From DATKSS01 sp049582065 (GTDB lineage: Bacteria; Chloroflexota; Dormibacteria; Dormibacterales; Dormibacteraceae), in assembly GCA_049582065.1 (NCBI GenBank), contig JBAUTF010000189.1:1-31344 (forward strand): a stretch of 31,344 nucleotides of DNA. Direction: 5' to 3'. The notes beneath the pieces are model-generated. The model saw only the letters and a list, made by a program, of their open reading frames with translations, was not told the origin of the DNA and made no database searches. A program made the translations under genes and the position numbers. This document shows positions 1 to 6,982 of this stretch, piece after piece (the first letter of the stretch is position 1; each line of letters begins with the position of its first letter).

Positions 1-237
1 GCTGGGGCATGCGCCAGCGCCACCCCTGCTCAACTGTCGCTGGTTCGCGCCTGCCTCGCCCGGTTGGTGACCGCAGAGGCGCTGAACGATGCGTTCGTGC
101 TGGTCGTCGCCCTGAGCTTCGTCACCATGCTGCTGGCGATTTTCGTGGGTCAGGATCCATCTGTCAAAGCGGCCCGCGCCATCACAAGCCGCGGCGACAG
201 CACACCAGCCGAGGTCCCAAATCCGACCGCCGGGTGA
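1..237 (+). CDS. MFS drug exporter, C-terminal fragment (cut by window edge)
   Basis: Frame 1 is open from the first base to a TGA at 235-237 and encodes 78 residues with no start in the window. It contains one clear membrane helix (LNDAFVLVVALSFVTMLLAI) followed by a short polar tail rich in Ala, Pro and Thr. This is how the last transmembrane helix and cytoplasmic tail of a 14-helix DHA2 (EmrB/QacA-type) proton-driven drug exporter look. The phrase 'LNDAFVLVVAL' before the last helix is typical of that family. The rest of the gene lies upstream of the window, so whether it is intact cannot be judged. A transposase relic follows about 450 bases downstream. The assignment rests on one helix and is moderate. 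Confidence 0.6.
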   Translation, partial: AGACASATPAQLSLVRACLARLVTAEALNDAFVLVVALSFVTMLLAIFVGQDPSVKAARAITSRGDSTPAEVPNPTAG

Positions 238-689
238 CGCATATTGGCTGGACGGGGCCCTTCGGAGGCGGCGTCTAAGCGAGCTCCGCGTCCCGATGAT
301 GTCGGTCGCACCAGCTCGGAGCAGCCCAAGCCCGTCGTAGGGCCTGAAAGAGGAGGGACTAATGGCCCTACTCGCCGGCCTCTCACCGCGCCATAAACGC
401 GTAGACGTGGATCGACTGTGAGGCGAGTGATCCGGCTCCTGGAACAATGCCTTCCTGCTTTCGCCTGCATCTCTGGTGCGGTCGTACCGGTCATCCCGAT
501 GGTTGGCGATGAGCCTGCGTGGGGCGACGCAAGAGTGCCCGACCTTGATGCGCAGATGCAAGAGATTGTCGATTTCGTCGTCCTGCAGGAGAAGAGCTGG
601 CGACCCGGTCGGCGCATCACCGATCCCTTCATCCGTCAGTCCCGCAAGCCGCGCCTGGGCTGAACCGAACGCTCCCAGCTTCAGGCGAC
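238..689. other. Gene-poor stretch between MFS end and transposase relic
   Basis: No convincing gene is visible here. Open frames exist on both strands (for example 418-663 plus and 150-632 minus), but their compositions do not resemble any family I know. A perfect 8-base inverted repeat (GTAGGGCC at 337-344, GGCCCTAC at 363-370) encloses an AGGAGG motif and an ATG at 361. That ATG opens only a 19-codon frame ending at 420, so it may be a hairpin after the MFS gene or the stump of a lost gene. Some of this stretch may be unrecognisable 5' sequence of the transposase relic that follows. Confidence 0.4.
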
Positions 690-990
690 CCGTCGAAATC
701 CGGCTGCAGGACGGTCGCGTCTACTTTCGGATCCGAGGAGAGCGCATCAAGCTGGGCCACACGGTGGCGGCGGCGACGATCAGGTCGGTGCTCCTGGGTG
801 CGGGCGTCCCTCCGGCGCGACGCCGATCGGTTTTGACCTGGAAGCCGTTTCTCGCCGCCTATGCCGAGACGCTGATGACGGCGACTTCTTCAAGGGGCTC
901 TACGTCCTTATATATGTGCACCAGGCGACCCGCCAGGCAAGCTTGCACCGGGTGCCGACACGCCCCGCCTGCCCGACCACAGTGTGTGAG
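690..990 (+). pseudogene. Degenerate integrase-type (rve, DDE) transposase relic
   Basis: In the frame that is open from 476, the segment from about 700 reads RVYFRIRGERIKLGHTVAAA, followed by TIRSVLLGAGVPPARRR and LTWKPFLAAYAETLM. This matches the conserved stretch of integrase-core transposases of IS3-like elements, whose usual form is WGYRRIxGELxKLGHxVSxxTIRxxLxxxGxxPAPRR...TWxxFLxxQAxxxxACDFF. From about 872 the match continues in another frame as DGDFFKGLYVLIYVHQATRQ, which corresponds to the family's first catalytic Asp region (CDFF...LYVLFFIHLATRR). At least one frameshift therefore splits it, the first catalytic region is altered, and the rest of the catalytic core is missing because the neighbouring minus-strand gene ends at 992. 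No terminal inverted repeats were found. It is a dead remnant. Confidence 0.7.
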
Positions 991-991
991 C

Positions 992-1216
992 CTATCGAGG
1001 GGTGTTGATCACTCCCGCCACGAATGCATATATCACCATCCCCGTGATGGTCAGCAGGAAAATGCGGAGCGCCCAGAGGCCGGCGGTTGCATAGCCGCTC
1101 AGCCGCCTGCGCGAGACCGGCTTATCCATCTCGACAACGAGCTGGTCGGGCTCGAGGGACTCGATCAGGTCCTCTTCGGGTTCACCGAGGTAGATGTGCT
1201 GCTGGTGCTCCTGCAT
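992..1216 (-). CDS. Small single-pass membrane protein following the NRAMP gene
   Basis: A 74-residue protein starting at ATG 1214-1216, seven bases after the stop of the NRAMP transporter gene, so almost certainly in the same operon. An in-frame start further upstream would add 17 residues but would lie inside the transporter gene. Residues 1-45 are acidic and polar (EPEEDLIESLEPDQLVVEMD), then a basic patch (SRRR), then one hydrophobic helix at about 51-70 (LWALRIFLLTITGMVIYAFV). The predicted topology is an acidic cytoplasmic or outside tail with one membrane anchor. I do not recognise the family. Its position suggests an accessory subunit or modulator of the transporter, which is inference from context only. 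Confidence 0.65.
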   Translation of the reverse strand: MQEHQQHIYLGEPEEDLIESLEPDQLVVEMDKPVSRRRLSGYATAGLWALRIFLLTITGMVIYAFVAGVINTPR

Positions 1217-1223
1217 CTTCAAC

Positions 1224-2603
1224 TCAGAGGTGCCAGCCCACCGTGTTGAAGAAGGCGACCACGGCATACGAAGTCCCGGCCAGGCCGACCAGGACCGCCA
1301 CCGCGATACCGATCCAGTTCAGCCAGCCCGGGTTGGAGCGCGGGCCCATCAGTTCTCGGTCGTTTGCAAGCATGATCAGGAAGACGAGCGCGGCCGGCAT
1401 CAGCACGACGGCCAGAAGGTTGGCGTTGAGCGTGATTGACAGCAATGGCGCGCCGGGAATGAGGACTACGGCGGCGGCAACAATTGCTGCGCCCAGGTTG
1501 AACCCGTAGAAACTCGGCGCGTCGGCAAGCTTCCGGTTGAAGCTGTGGGGTCCTTTGACAGCCTCACCGAGTGCATAAGCAGTGCTGGCCGAGATGGTCA
1601 TGATGGCAAGAGCCCCGGCTTCGATGAGTCCGAGCGAGAAGATGGCCGCACCTGGATAGCCGATGAATGGTTGGAGGGCCTGGGCAAAGCCCGTGCCAGC
1701 CTGGAGCTGACTGGTGTCGACGTGGTGCACAAAGAGGACCGAGGCGGCCACCAAGGCGCCGCAGCCGGCGGCAGCAGCCAGCACCCCGCCCAGGACGGTG
1801 TCGACCCGAGACTGGAATATGTCCTTGGGCGTGATGCCCTTGTCGACCACCGCGCTCTGTTGAAAGAACAGCATCCAGGGGGTCACGGTGGCGCCGATGT
1901 TGGAGGCCAGGATGAGCAGGAAGAGTTGCAGCGAGCCGCTCGGCAGGGGCGACCAGGTGGCGAAGGCATGGGCGAGCGCCGCCGGGTCGGGGCGGCTCAT
2001 GATGGCAACCAGCACGAAGAGGAGGTTGAAGACCGACAGGCCCAGCGCGATCCTCTCCCAACGCCAGTAGCGGCCTCCGGCAATGCTGAAGGCGACGAGC
2101 ACGAGCCCTCCACCGACCGCCAGAGGCGCCGGCACGCCGAAGAACGCCATCCCGACCCGGATCGCGATGAACTCGGTGACCAGGGTGACCAGGTTGGTCC
2201 CGAGCAGGTCGACCACCGAAATCCAGCCCCAAAAGCCTCCGAAACGCTGGAAGATCAGCTCTCCGTAGCCGCGGTGCGTAACCGCCCCGACCCGCATCGC
2301 CATCTCCTGGACGACGACGGCGGCGATGAACGTGACCGCGATGAAGGGCAGGAAGAAGCCGATGCCATAAGTGGCGCCGCTGGCTGCATACGAGAGCATG
2401 CTCGGGCCATCGTTCTCGCCCAGAAGCACCAGCAGGCCCGGCCCCACCAGCAGCCACAGCAGGCCGAATCGTCGGCCCCGATGGCGGGCCTCCAGCACAC
2501 GGCGCCTGTCGCTTGAGCGGGTCTTGTCTTCAGGTGTGAGGACTTCTCCCGCGATCGCTTCAGCCGTCGCGGTCTTCCCCGAGCGCTCGGTTTTAACGGC
2601 CAA
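1224..2603 (-). CDS. NRAMP-family divalent metal transporter, non-canonical metal site
   Basis: A 459-residue polytopic inner-membrane protein of the NRAMP/SLC11 family, which moves divalent cations (Mn, Fe, or Mg in one subgroup) with the proton gradient. The family is shown by GPGLLVLLGENDGPSMLSYA at about 54-73 (TM1), the following GATYG, and NIGATVTPWMLFFQQSAVVD at about 235-254 (TM6). The canonical TM1 motif DPGN is replaced by ENDGPS and the TM6 metal-binding Met motif (MPH) by TPW, so metal choice may differ from standard MntH. The start is taken as TTG 2601-2603, preceded by AAGAGG with a 9-base spacer and overlapping the 3' end of the DtxR-type regulator gene. A longer frame runs to 2789, but it would lie inside the regulator. 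The tight overlap indicates one metal-controlled operon. The first 45 or so residues are charged and cytoplasmic. Confidence 0.85.
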   Translation of the reverse strand: MAVKTERSGKTATAEAIAGEVLTPEDKTRSSDRRRVLEARHRGRRFGLLWLLVGPGLLVLLGENDGPSMLSYAASGATYGIGFFLPFIAVTFIAAVVVQEMAMRVGAVTHRGYGELIFQRFGGFWGWISVVDLLGTNLVTLVTEFIAIRVGMAFFGVPAPLAVGGGLVLVAFSIAGGRYWRWERIALGLSVFNLLFVLVAIMSRPDPAALAHAFATWSPLPSGSLQLFLLILASNIGATVTPWMLFFQQSAVVDKGITPKDIFQSRVDTVLGGVLAAAAGCGALVAASVLFVHHVDTSQLQAGTGFAQALQPFIGYPGAAIFSLGLIEAGALAIMTISASTAYALGEAVKGPHSFNRKLADAPSFYGFNLGAAIVAAAVVLIPGAPLLSITLNANLLAVVLMPAALVFLIMLANDRELMGPRSNPGWLNWIGIAVAVLVGLAGTSYAVVAFFNTVGWHL

Positions 2604-3285
2604 CAGAGGGGACCTCTTCGACGAACACGGCTCGAGCCAGGCCGAGTGGGACGTTGACCCGGCGTCCCTTGATCCGGCACTCGACGGGGCTCTCATACTC
2701 GCTGGCCTTCGCGATCTCGATCCGGGTGCCGGGCAAAAGGCCGCGGCGCTCAAGCTCGCGCAGGCGCCCGGCGTCTTCGTCCGAAACACCCTGCACGACC
2801 ACCCGCTCGCCGGCGCGGCACCCGCTGAGCGGGCGTTCGCTAAGCGGCCGCACCTTGCCGGTCAAGCTCGGGATGGCATGGCCGTGGGGATCGAGCTCGG
2901 GGCGTCCGAGCAACTCGAAGATGCGCGCCTCCATCCGTTCCGAGATCACGTGCTCGAGCCGTTCAGCCTCTTCATGGACCTCCCCCAAGCTGTAGCCGAG
3001 CACCTGGACCAGGAACATCTCGAGGAGTCGGTGGTGCCGCACCAGCTCGAGCGCCACCTTTCGCCCCTCACGTGTCAGCTGCTGGCCTCGATGGCGGTCG
3101 TGCTCGACCAAGCCCTGGGTCGACAGGCGGGTGACCATCTCGCTCACTGAAGGTGATGAGATGCCCAGGCGCTGGGCCAGATCCCCCGTTGGTACCGGTC
3201 GCTGGTCGCCGTGCAGAAGGTAGAGGGCCTTGAGGTAGTCCTGCTGAGAGCGCGTCAGGGCGCTACGGTGCTGGACCTCGACCAT
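2593..3285 (-). CDS. DtxR/MntR-family metal-dependent repressor
   Basis: A 230-residue regulator with the full DtxR architecture. A winged helix-turn-helix (about 10-75, with SSPSVSEMVTRL as recognition helix) is followed by a metal-binding dimerisation domain (about 76-140) and a FeoA/SH3-like C-terminal domain (about 150-226). Visible metal ligands are D16 (QQDYL), H84/H85, E89, H104, E108, E111 and H112. By family alignment, D16 and E108 take the places of Met10 and Cys102 of iron-sensing DtxR. Asp and Glu at these positions are the mark of manganese-sensing MntR. Glu11 of MntR, however, appears as Lys here. It is the first gene of an operon with the NRAMP transporter, whose start overlaps its 3' end, and probably represses the operon when metal is plentiful. 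Candidate DtxR-box sequences lie just upstream. Confidence 0.9.
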   Translation of the reverse strand: MVEVQHRSALTRSQQDYLKALYLLHGDQRPVPTGDLAQRLGISSPSVSEMVTRLSTQGLVEHDRHRGQQLTREGRKVALELVRHHRLLEMFLVQVLGYSLGEVHEEAERLEHVISERMEARIFELLGRPELDPHGHAIPSLTGKVRPLSERPLSGCRAGERVVVQGVSDEDAGRLRELERRGLLPGTRIEIAKASEYESPVECRIKGRRVNVPLGLARAVFVEEVPSVGR

Positions 3286-3286
3286 C

Positions 3287-3343
3287 TAGGCCTGCCTAAT
3301 AAACAACGCAATCGAGCCTTTCAAGGTTTGTAGGCTAACCTAA
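3287..3343 (-). promoter_or_regulatory. Candidate DtxR-type operator region upstream of the metal operon
   Basis: Two sequences resemble the DtxR/IdeR box (TTAGGTTAGSCTAACCTAA). Read on the minus strand, TTAGGTTAGCCTA at 3331-3343 keeps the left half and centre but not the right half. TTAGGCAGGCCTA at 3288-3300 is a looser dyad only two bases from the ATG at 3283-3285. An AT-rich hexamer (TTTATT) between them could be the -10 element. The arrangement fits metal-dependent autoregulation of the regulator-transporter operon, but the matches are partial. Confidence 0.5.
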
Positions 3344-3414
3344 TTAACCTTACCTTTGCAAGCCACTAATAGAGATGACGAGGGAACCAGGAGCGCAGGG
3401 CCGACCGACCGTCC

Positions 3415-4095
3415 GTGGACTTGGCCGACCACCGGGCCCAGAATTGGCCAGTCGATGGCCTCGCCCTGCCGGCGGCGCAAGATGGGCCCGTCTTACCCAG
3501 GTTGGCGACCGGGTGGCGCGGGCGCGTTCGCGGTGCCTTGAGGTTGTTTCATCGAATCCTCGTGATTGTGGCTGCGCTGATCGCGATAGGGGCTGCATCG
3601 ATCGTCTACGTCGTATCGCGCGGAGTGACCAGTCCGACGGCATCACGGCCCAGCCCATCTCCGAGTGTCGTCGCATCATCCGCAAACCTCTCCTGTCCGC
3701 CCACCGAGTTGAAGCTGACAGGAGTCTTCGACGAGTGTGCAGCGATTGACAAAGGACAAAGCTGCCCTACCGGTTCATTCGATCAGCCCAGAGTCGTCCT
3801 GCTGCATGGCACCAAGGACGACTTCCTTCTCTACATAGAGGTGAACGGCGCCTACCACGGCCCTGGGACCTACGCCCTCACGCCCTGGCCACATGCCAAC
3901 TTGGGCGTAGCGGACGGGGTGGCGAAAGTGGCCCTCCGCGAACACACCACGGGCGCGCTTTGGGAGTCATCAGCGGGTTCCCTCATGATTGGCCAGTCCG
4001 AGGAATTTGGCTGGGTGTACGCAGGGCTGGGAGCAAGCGAGAACTCTCCGGTAGACGTGGCACTCAACATCGCGGGTTGGTGGAGTTGTTCCTGA
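3415..4095 (+). CDS. Membrane-anchored exported protein of unknown function
   Basis: A 226-residue frame. The start is uncertain: the first 40 or so residues look poorly coding, and TTG codons at 3538 or 3544 would start just before the membrane segment. From about residue 44 there is a basic flank then a hydrophobic helix (LVIVAALIAIGAASIVYVV), then a low-complexity Ser/Pro/Thr linker (SPTASRPSPSPS), then a globular domain of about 140 residues. The domain holds three or four Cys (SCPPTE, DECAAI, QSCPTG, and a terminal WWSCS) that could form disulfides outside the cell. The layout is a signal anchor, stalk and extracytoplasmic domain. I do not recognise the domain. It stands alone between the metal operon and the MFS/TetR operon. 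Confidence 0.6.
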   Translation: MDLADHRAQNWPVDGLALPAAQDGPVLPRLATGWRGRVRGALRLFHRILVIVAALIAIGAASIVYVVSRGVTSPTASRPSPSPSVVASSANLSCPPTELKLTGVFDECAAIDKGQSCPTGSFDQPRVVLLHGTKDDFLLYIEVNGAYHGPGTYALTPWPHANLGVADGVAKVALREHTTGALWESSAGSLMIGQSEEFGWVYAGLGASENSPVDVALNIAGWWSCS

Positions 4096-4233
4096 TCGCG
4101 CTGGATCGCCGGCGTCCACCTACCTCAATCCTGTGGGCCAGACAGGTGGGGGCGAAGTCGGAAAGACACAGTCGAACCCGGCCCTGGACTTCCTAGAGCC
4201 GCCTGGCGCCGAAGAAACCAAGTTGCTCCAAAA
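4096..4233. other. Intergenic, no feature recognised
   Basis: No gene or RNA is visible between the end of the exported protein and the AT-rich operator region. The stretch probably carries 3' sequence of the upstream gene and upstream promoter DNA of the MFS operon. Confidence 0.4.
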
Positions 4234-4272
4234 CTATAGATTATAGAATTTTGTAGTGCATCTATGTTATAG
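4234..4272 (+). promoter_or_regulatory. Promoter with two dyads, probable TetR operator
   Basis: In otherwise GC-rich DNA this AT-rich patch holds two short perfect dyads: CTATA-GAT-TATAG at 4234-4246 and CTAT-GTT-ATAG at 4262-4272. They share the core CTAT(N)ATAG and their centres are 27 bases apart. A -10-like TATAGT lies at 4268-4273 within the second dyad, about 28 bases before the MFS start. The regulator encoded at the end of this operon is of the TetR family, which binds such dyads as dimers, so these are its most likely operators. Confidence 0.55.
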
Positions 4273-4300
4273 TGACACCAACATTCGGGGAGGTGGCGGC

Positions 4301-5845
4301 ATGAGCTCGATCGGTGCGCGGAGATGGTGGGCCGCCGGCGCCCTTACACTCGGAGTCCTCGCGGTCGGTCTCGATGTGACCGTGCTCAGCGTCGCGCTGC
4401 CGACGCTGGCGGCCGCGCTGCACGCCTCGGAATCCGACCTGCAGTGGTTCTCGTCCGGCTATGCGCTGGCATTGGCGGGCGGGATGTTGCCTGCCGGGGT
4501 GCTCGGCGACCGATTCGGACGGAAGCGCGTGATGGTGAGCGCCCTGCTCCTCTTCGGTGCGGGATCTGTCGCTTGCGCCTACGCGCCCAACCCCGGCGCC
4601 TTCATCGCCGCTCGGGTCGTGCTCGGTGCGGCCGGTGCGGCGATGGTCGTCATGGTCCTGTCGATCTTCACCGTCCTGTTCTCGGAAGAGGAGCGCCCGC
4701 GCGTGGTGGGGATTTGGGCGGCGGCCAACTTCCTGGCGCTGCCGATCGGCCCGATCCTGGGCGGCTGGCTGCTCACCCACTACTGGTGGGGCTGGGTCTT
4801 CCTGCTGAACGTCCCCGTGGCGGCGCTCGGGCTGGTCGCCGTCATCGCGCTTGTCCCGGAGTCGCGTTCTCCGGAGAGGCCCGCGCTGGATCCGATCGGC
4901 ATGCTGGCCGCCAGCGCCGGTCTGGCGGGCGTGACGTATGGGCTGATCGAGCTGGGCCGCAACGGCTGGACCGATCCAGGATCTCTGACCATCCTCGTGG
5001 CCGGGGTCATGGTGGTCGTGGGATTCTTCGCCTGGGAGCGCCGGCTGACCATTCGCCCTCACGGCCGGCCGCTGATTGACCTGGCGCTGTTTCAATCTCG
5101 CGGCTTCACATGGGGCGTGATCCTGGCCGCCATTGGTGGCATGGCCTTGTTCGGGATCATATTCACGATGCCTCAGTACTCGCAGGGGGTGCTCGGCCTC
5201 GACCCGCAAGGCGCCGGGTTCCGGCTGCTGCCCGTGATCGTCGGGCTGGTGCTGGGAGCGGTGCCTGCGGACCGCATCGCGGCCAGGGTCGGGCCCAAGC
5301 TGACGATCGCCACAGGCTTCGCCATCACCGCCGGCGGCCTGCTCGTGGGCTCGACCACGATGATCGGCTCGGGCGATTGGTTCGTCGCCATCTGGATGGC
5401 GGTGGTCGGATTTGGAATGGGCATCGGGTTTGCCACCGCCGCTTCGGCGGCGCTGAAAACCGTGCCCAGCGAGCGGAGTGGCGTCGCTTCAGCGCTGATC
5501 CAGGCGATGCAGAAGGTGGGCGCCCCGTTTGGGGCGGCGATCCTCGGCAGCGTACTGGTGTCCGGCTACCAGTCGCAGCTGAGCCTGGGGGGTCTGCCCG
5601 CGAGCGTTGCGGGCCCGATCCGCCAGAGCGTCTTCGCCGGTGTCGCCGTGGCCGAGAAGTTGCACTCGGCGGCACTGCTGGAATCCGTGCGTCATGCCTT
5701 CGTGCACGGGATGGACGCAGCCCTTGTGATCTCCGCCGGCATAGCGCTCCTCGGGACGGTCGTGGCTCTGGTCTTCATGCCAGGCCGGGCGGCAGTGGTG
5801 CACGAGGCAACCGCCGGAGTCGTGGAGGTGAAATCCGTTGCCTGA
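4301..5845 (+). CDS. MFS multidrug exporter, DHA2 (EmrB/QacA) type
   Basis: A 514-residue inner-membrane transporter of the major facilitator superfamily, expected to export drugs or toxic compounds by proton antiport. It has about 14 hydrophobic helices. TM1 carries the family pattern GLDVTVLSVALPTL, the loop between helices 2 and 3 carries the motif A signature (GVLGDRFGRKRVM), and motif C-like Gly/Pro spacing is seen in LPIGPILGGWLL. ATG 4301 is preceded by a strong GGGGAGGTGG Shine-Dalgarno; an earlier in-frame start at 4256 falls in the promoter. The 3' end overlaps the TetR gene by 8 bases, so exporter and regulator are co-transcribed and translationally coupled. The substrate is probably also the TetR ligand, but it cannot be named from sequence. 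Confidence 0.9.
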   Translation: MSSIGARRWWAAGALTLGVLAVGLDVTVLSVALPTLAAALHASESDLQWFSSGYALALAGGMLPAGVLGDRFGRKRVMVSALLLFGAGSVACAYAPNPGAFIAARVVLGAAGAAMVVMVLSIFTVLFSEEERPRVVGIWAAANFLALPIGPILGGWLLTHYWWGWVFLLNVPVAALGLVAVIALVPESRSPERPALDPIGMLAASAGLAGVTYGLIELGRNGWTDPGSLTILVAGVMVVVGFFAWERRLTIRPHGRPLIDLALFQSRGFTWGVILAAIGGMALFGIIFTMPQYSQGVLGLDPQGAGFRLLPVIVGLVLGAVPADRIAARVGPKLTIATGFAITAGGLLVGSTTMIGSGDWFVAIWMAVVGFGMGIGFATAASAALKTVPSERSGVASALIQAMQKVGAPFGAAILGSVLVSGYQSQLSLGGLPASVAGPIRQSVFAGVAVAEKLHSAALLESVRHAFVHGMDAALVISAGIALLGTVVALVFMPGRAAVVHEATAGVVEVKSVA

Positions 5846-6527
5846 ACCGACTCTCGGCCTGCGCGAGCGCAAGAAGCTGAAGACTCGCGCGGCCATCCAG
5901 AAGGAAGCCATGCGCCTCTTTCTCGACAAGGGGTTTCAGGCCACCACCATCGAGGAGATTGCGGAGGCGGTCGAGATATCGCCCAGCACTTTCTTCAATT
6001 ACTTTCCCAGTAAGGAAGACGTCATCCTGCAGGACGACCTCGACCCGATGATGATCGACGTCTTCAATGCCGCACCGAAAGAGCTGAGCCCGATCGCGGC
6101 TTTGCGAAACGCCATGCATACCGTGTTCTCCGGGCTCACACCTGAGCAAGACAGGATGGTGCGGGAGCGCATGACGCTGATCGCGGCAGACTCAGATCTG
6201 CGTGCGGCCATGCTGAACCAGTTCGCGGGCCTGGTGGGCGAGGTCGCGGAGCTGATCGCGGCGAGGGCGGGCTGCATTCCAACCGACTTTGCCGTGCGCA
6301 ATCTGGCCGGGGCGCTGCTTGGCGTCCTGATGTCCGCCATGCTCGCCGCGGCGGGCGACCCGAACGCCGACCTCATCGGGTTGGTGGACGCGGCGATGGC
6401 CCATCTGGAAGCCGGTCTGCCCATCGGGCGAACCGGCGGGCCTCGGTCCCGGCGATCAAATAAGGCTGACAGGAGCACCCCCACGCAGGAGAAGACCTCC
6501 GCATCAGGGTGCTCCTCTGTGTTTTAA
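5838..6527 (+). CDS. TetR-family transcriptional repressor of the MFS operon
   Basis: A 229-residue regulator. The N-terminal helix-turn-helix spans about 12-60, with TIEEIAEAVEISPSTFFNYF and PSKEDVI typical of TetR proteins. The rest is a helical ligand-binding and dimerisation domain. The start is TTG 5838, with GGAGGTG seven bases upstream inside the MFS gene, which gives translational coupling. It likely represses its own operon by binding the dyads at 4234-4272 and is released by an exported compound. The last 19 or so codons (Ser/Thr/Lys-rich) run through a strong hairpin at 6471-6516, so this C-terminal tail may be a by-product of a terminator lying before the stop codon. Confidence 0.9.
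   Translation: MPEPTLGLRERKKLKTRAAIQKEAMRLFLDKGFQATTIEEIAEAVEISPSTFFNYFPSKEDVILQDDLDPMMIDVFNAAPKELSPIAALRNAMHTVFSGLTPEQDRMVRERMTLIAADSDLRAAMLNQFAGLVGEVAELIAARAGCIPTDFAVRNLAGALLGVLMSAMLAAAGDPNADLIGLVDAAMAHLEAGLPIGRTGGPRSRRSNKADRSTPTQEKTSASGCSSVF
6471..6525 (+). terminator. Strong hairpin at the end of the MFS-TetR operon
   Basis: A perfect 10-base inverted repeat, AGGAGCACCC (6471-6480) and GGGTGCTCCT (6507-6516), is followed by CTGTGTTTT. The loop holds a smaller GGAG/CTCC stem. Stem plus T-rich tail fits a rho-independent terminator. It is unusual because it lies within the last codons of the TetR reading frame, which stops at 6525-6527. Confidence 0.7.
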
Positions 6528-6559
6528 CCAAGAGGCCGCTTTACGAAAAGAGGGACCTC

Positions 6560-6946
6560 CTAGGCCTTCGACCAATCGGCAATTCGGCAGGGGATGTCCG
6601 CATCTTCATCCAGGAGACAGCTGGCGCATATGCGGTGATAGCCGTCGGCCACGGTGAGCGGAATACGGGCAGCGAGGCGACCTCGAACCAGTAGAACAGG
6701 TGACAGCAGCTGTCCCTTCTTGACTTTCGCAAGGTCCTTCGCGACGTGGACGTTGGTCGCGGGAAGCTCAGGCAGGCCGCTCGCGCGCAGCAGGTCCTTC
6801 GCCTTTCGGCGCACGAGCGGTGCAGCGCGCAGGCGCCGGACCAGCAGATCCGCCTCCTTCTGTGGGATGAGCAGGCTCAGATAGTCCGCCGCGGCGGGAT
6901 AGTCGTGAGGGTCGGGCGCATCCTTCCAGCTCGGCTTGGCGGTCAC
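6560..6946 (-). CDS. Conserved small protein with ParB-like ADGYHRICA motif
   Basis: A 128-residue soluble protein starting at GTG 6946. The sequence WKDAPDPHDYPAAADYLSLL, then KDLLRASGLPELP, then SPVLLVRG, then VADGYHRICASCLLDED, matches a widespread family of uncharacterised proteins of about this length. The DGYHR motif resembles the DGxHR motif of ParB/sulfiredoxin-fold proteins, which bind a nucleotide, but no function is established to my knowledge. It lies 36 bases downstream of the antiporter gene on the same strand, with a small hairpin between. Co-transcription is possible. Confidence 0.75.
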   Translation of the reverse strand: MTAKPSWKDAPDPHDYPAAADYLSLLIPQKEADLLVRRLRAAPLVRRKAKDLLRASGLPELPATNVHVAKDLAKVKKGQLLSPVLLVRGRLAARIPLTVADGYHRICASCLLDEDADIPCRIADWSKA

Positions 6947-6949
6947 AGT

Positions 6950-6965
6950 GCTGCTCGGCAGCAGC
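6950..6965 (-). other. Small intergenic hairpin
   Basis: GCTGCT and AGCAGC form a perfect 6-base stem around a 4-base loop between the antiporter stop and the downstream start at 6946. No T tract follows on either strand, so it may be an mRNA stability element or chance. Confidence 0.35.
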
Positions 6966-6982
6966 GTACAGCCGCGCCTGGA

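Noticed and set aside
361..420. Short frame (19 codons) with a good AGGAGG site
   Set aside because: It is too short to judge, lies in a decayed region, and the Shine-Dalgarno sits inside an inverted repeat. It is mentioned only as part of the gene-poor stretch.
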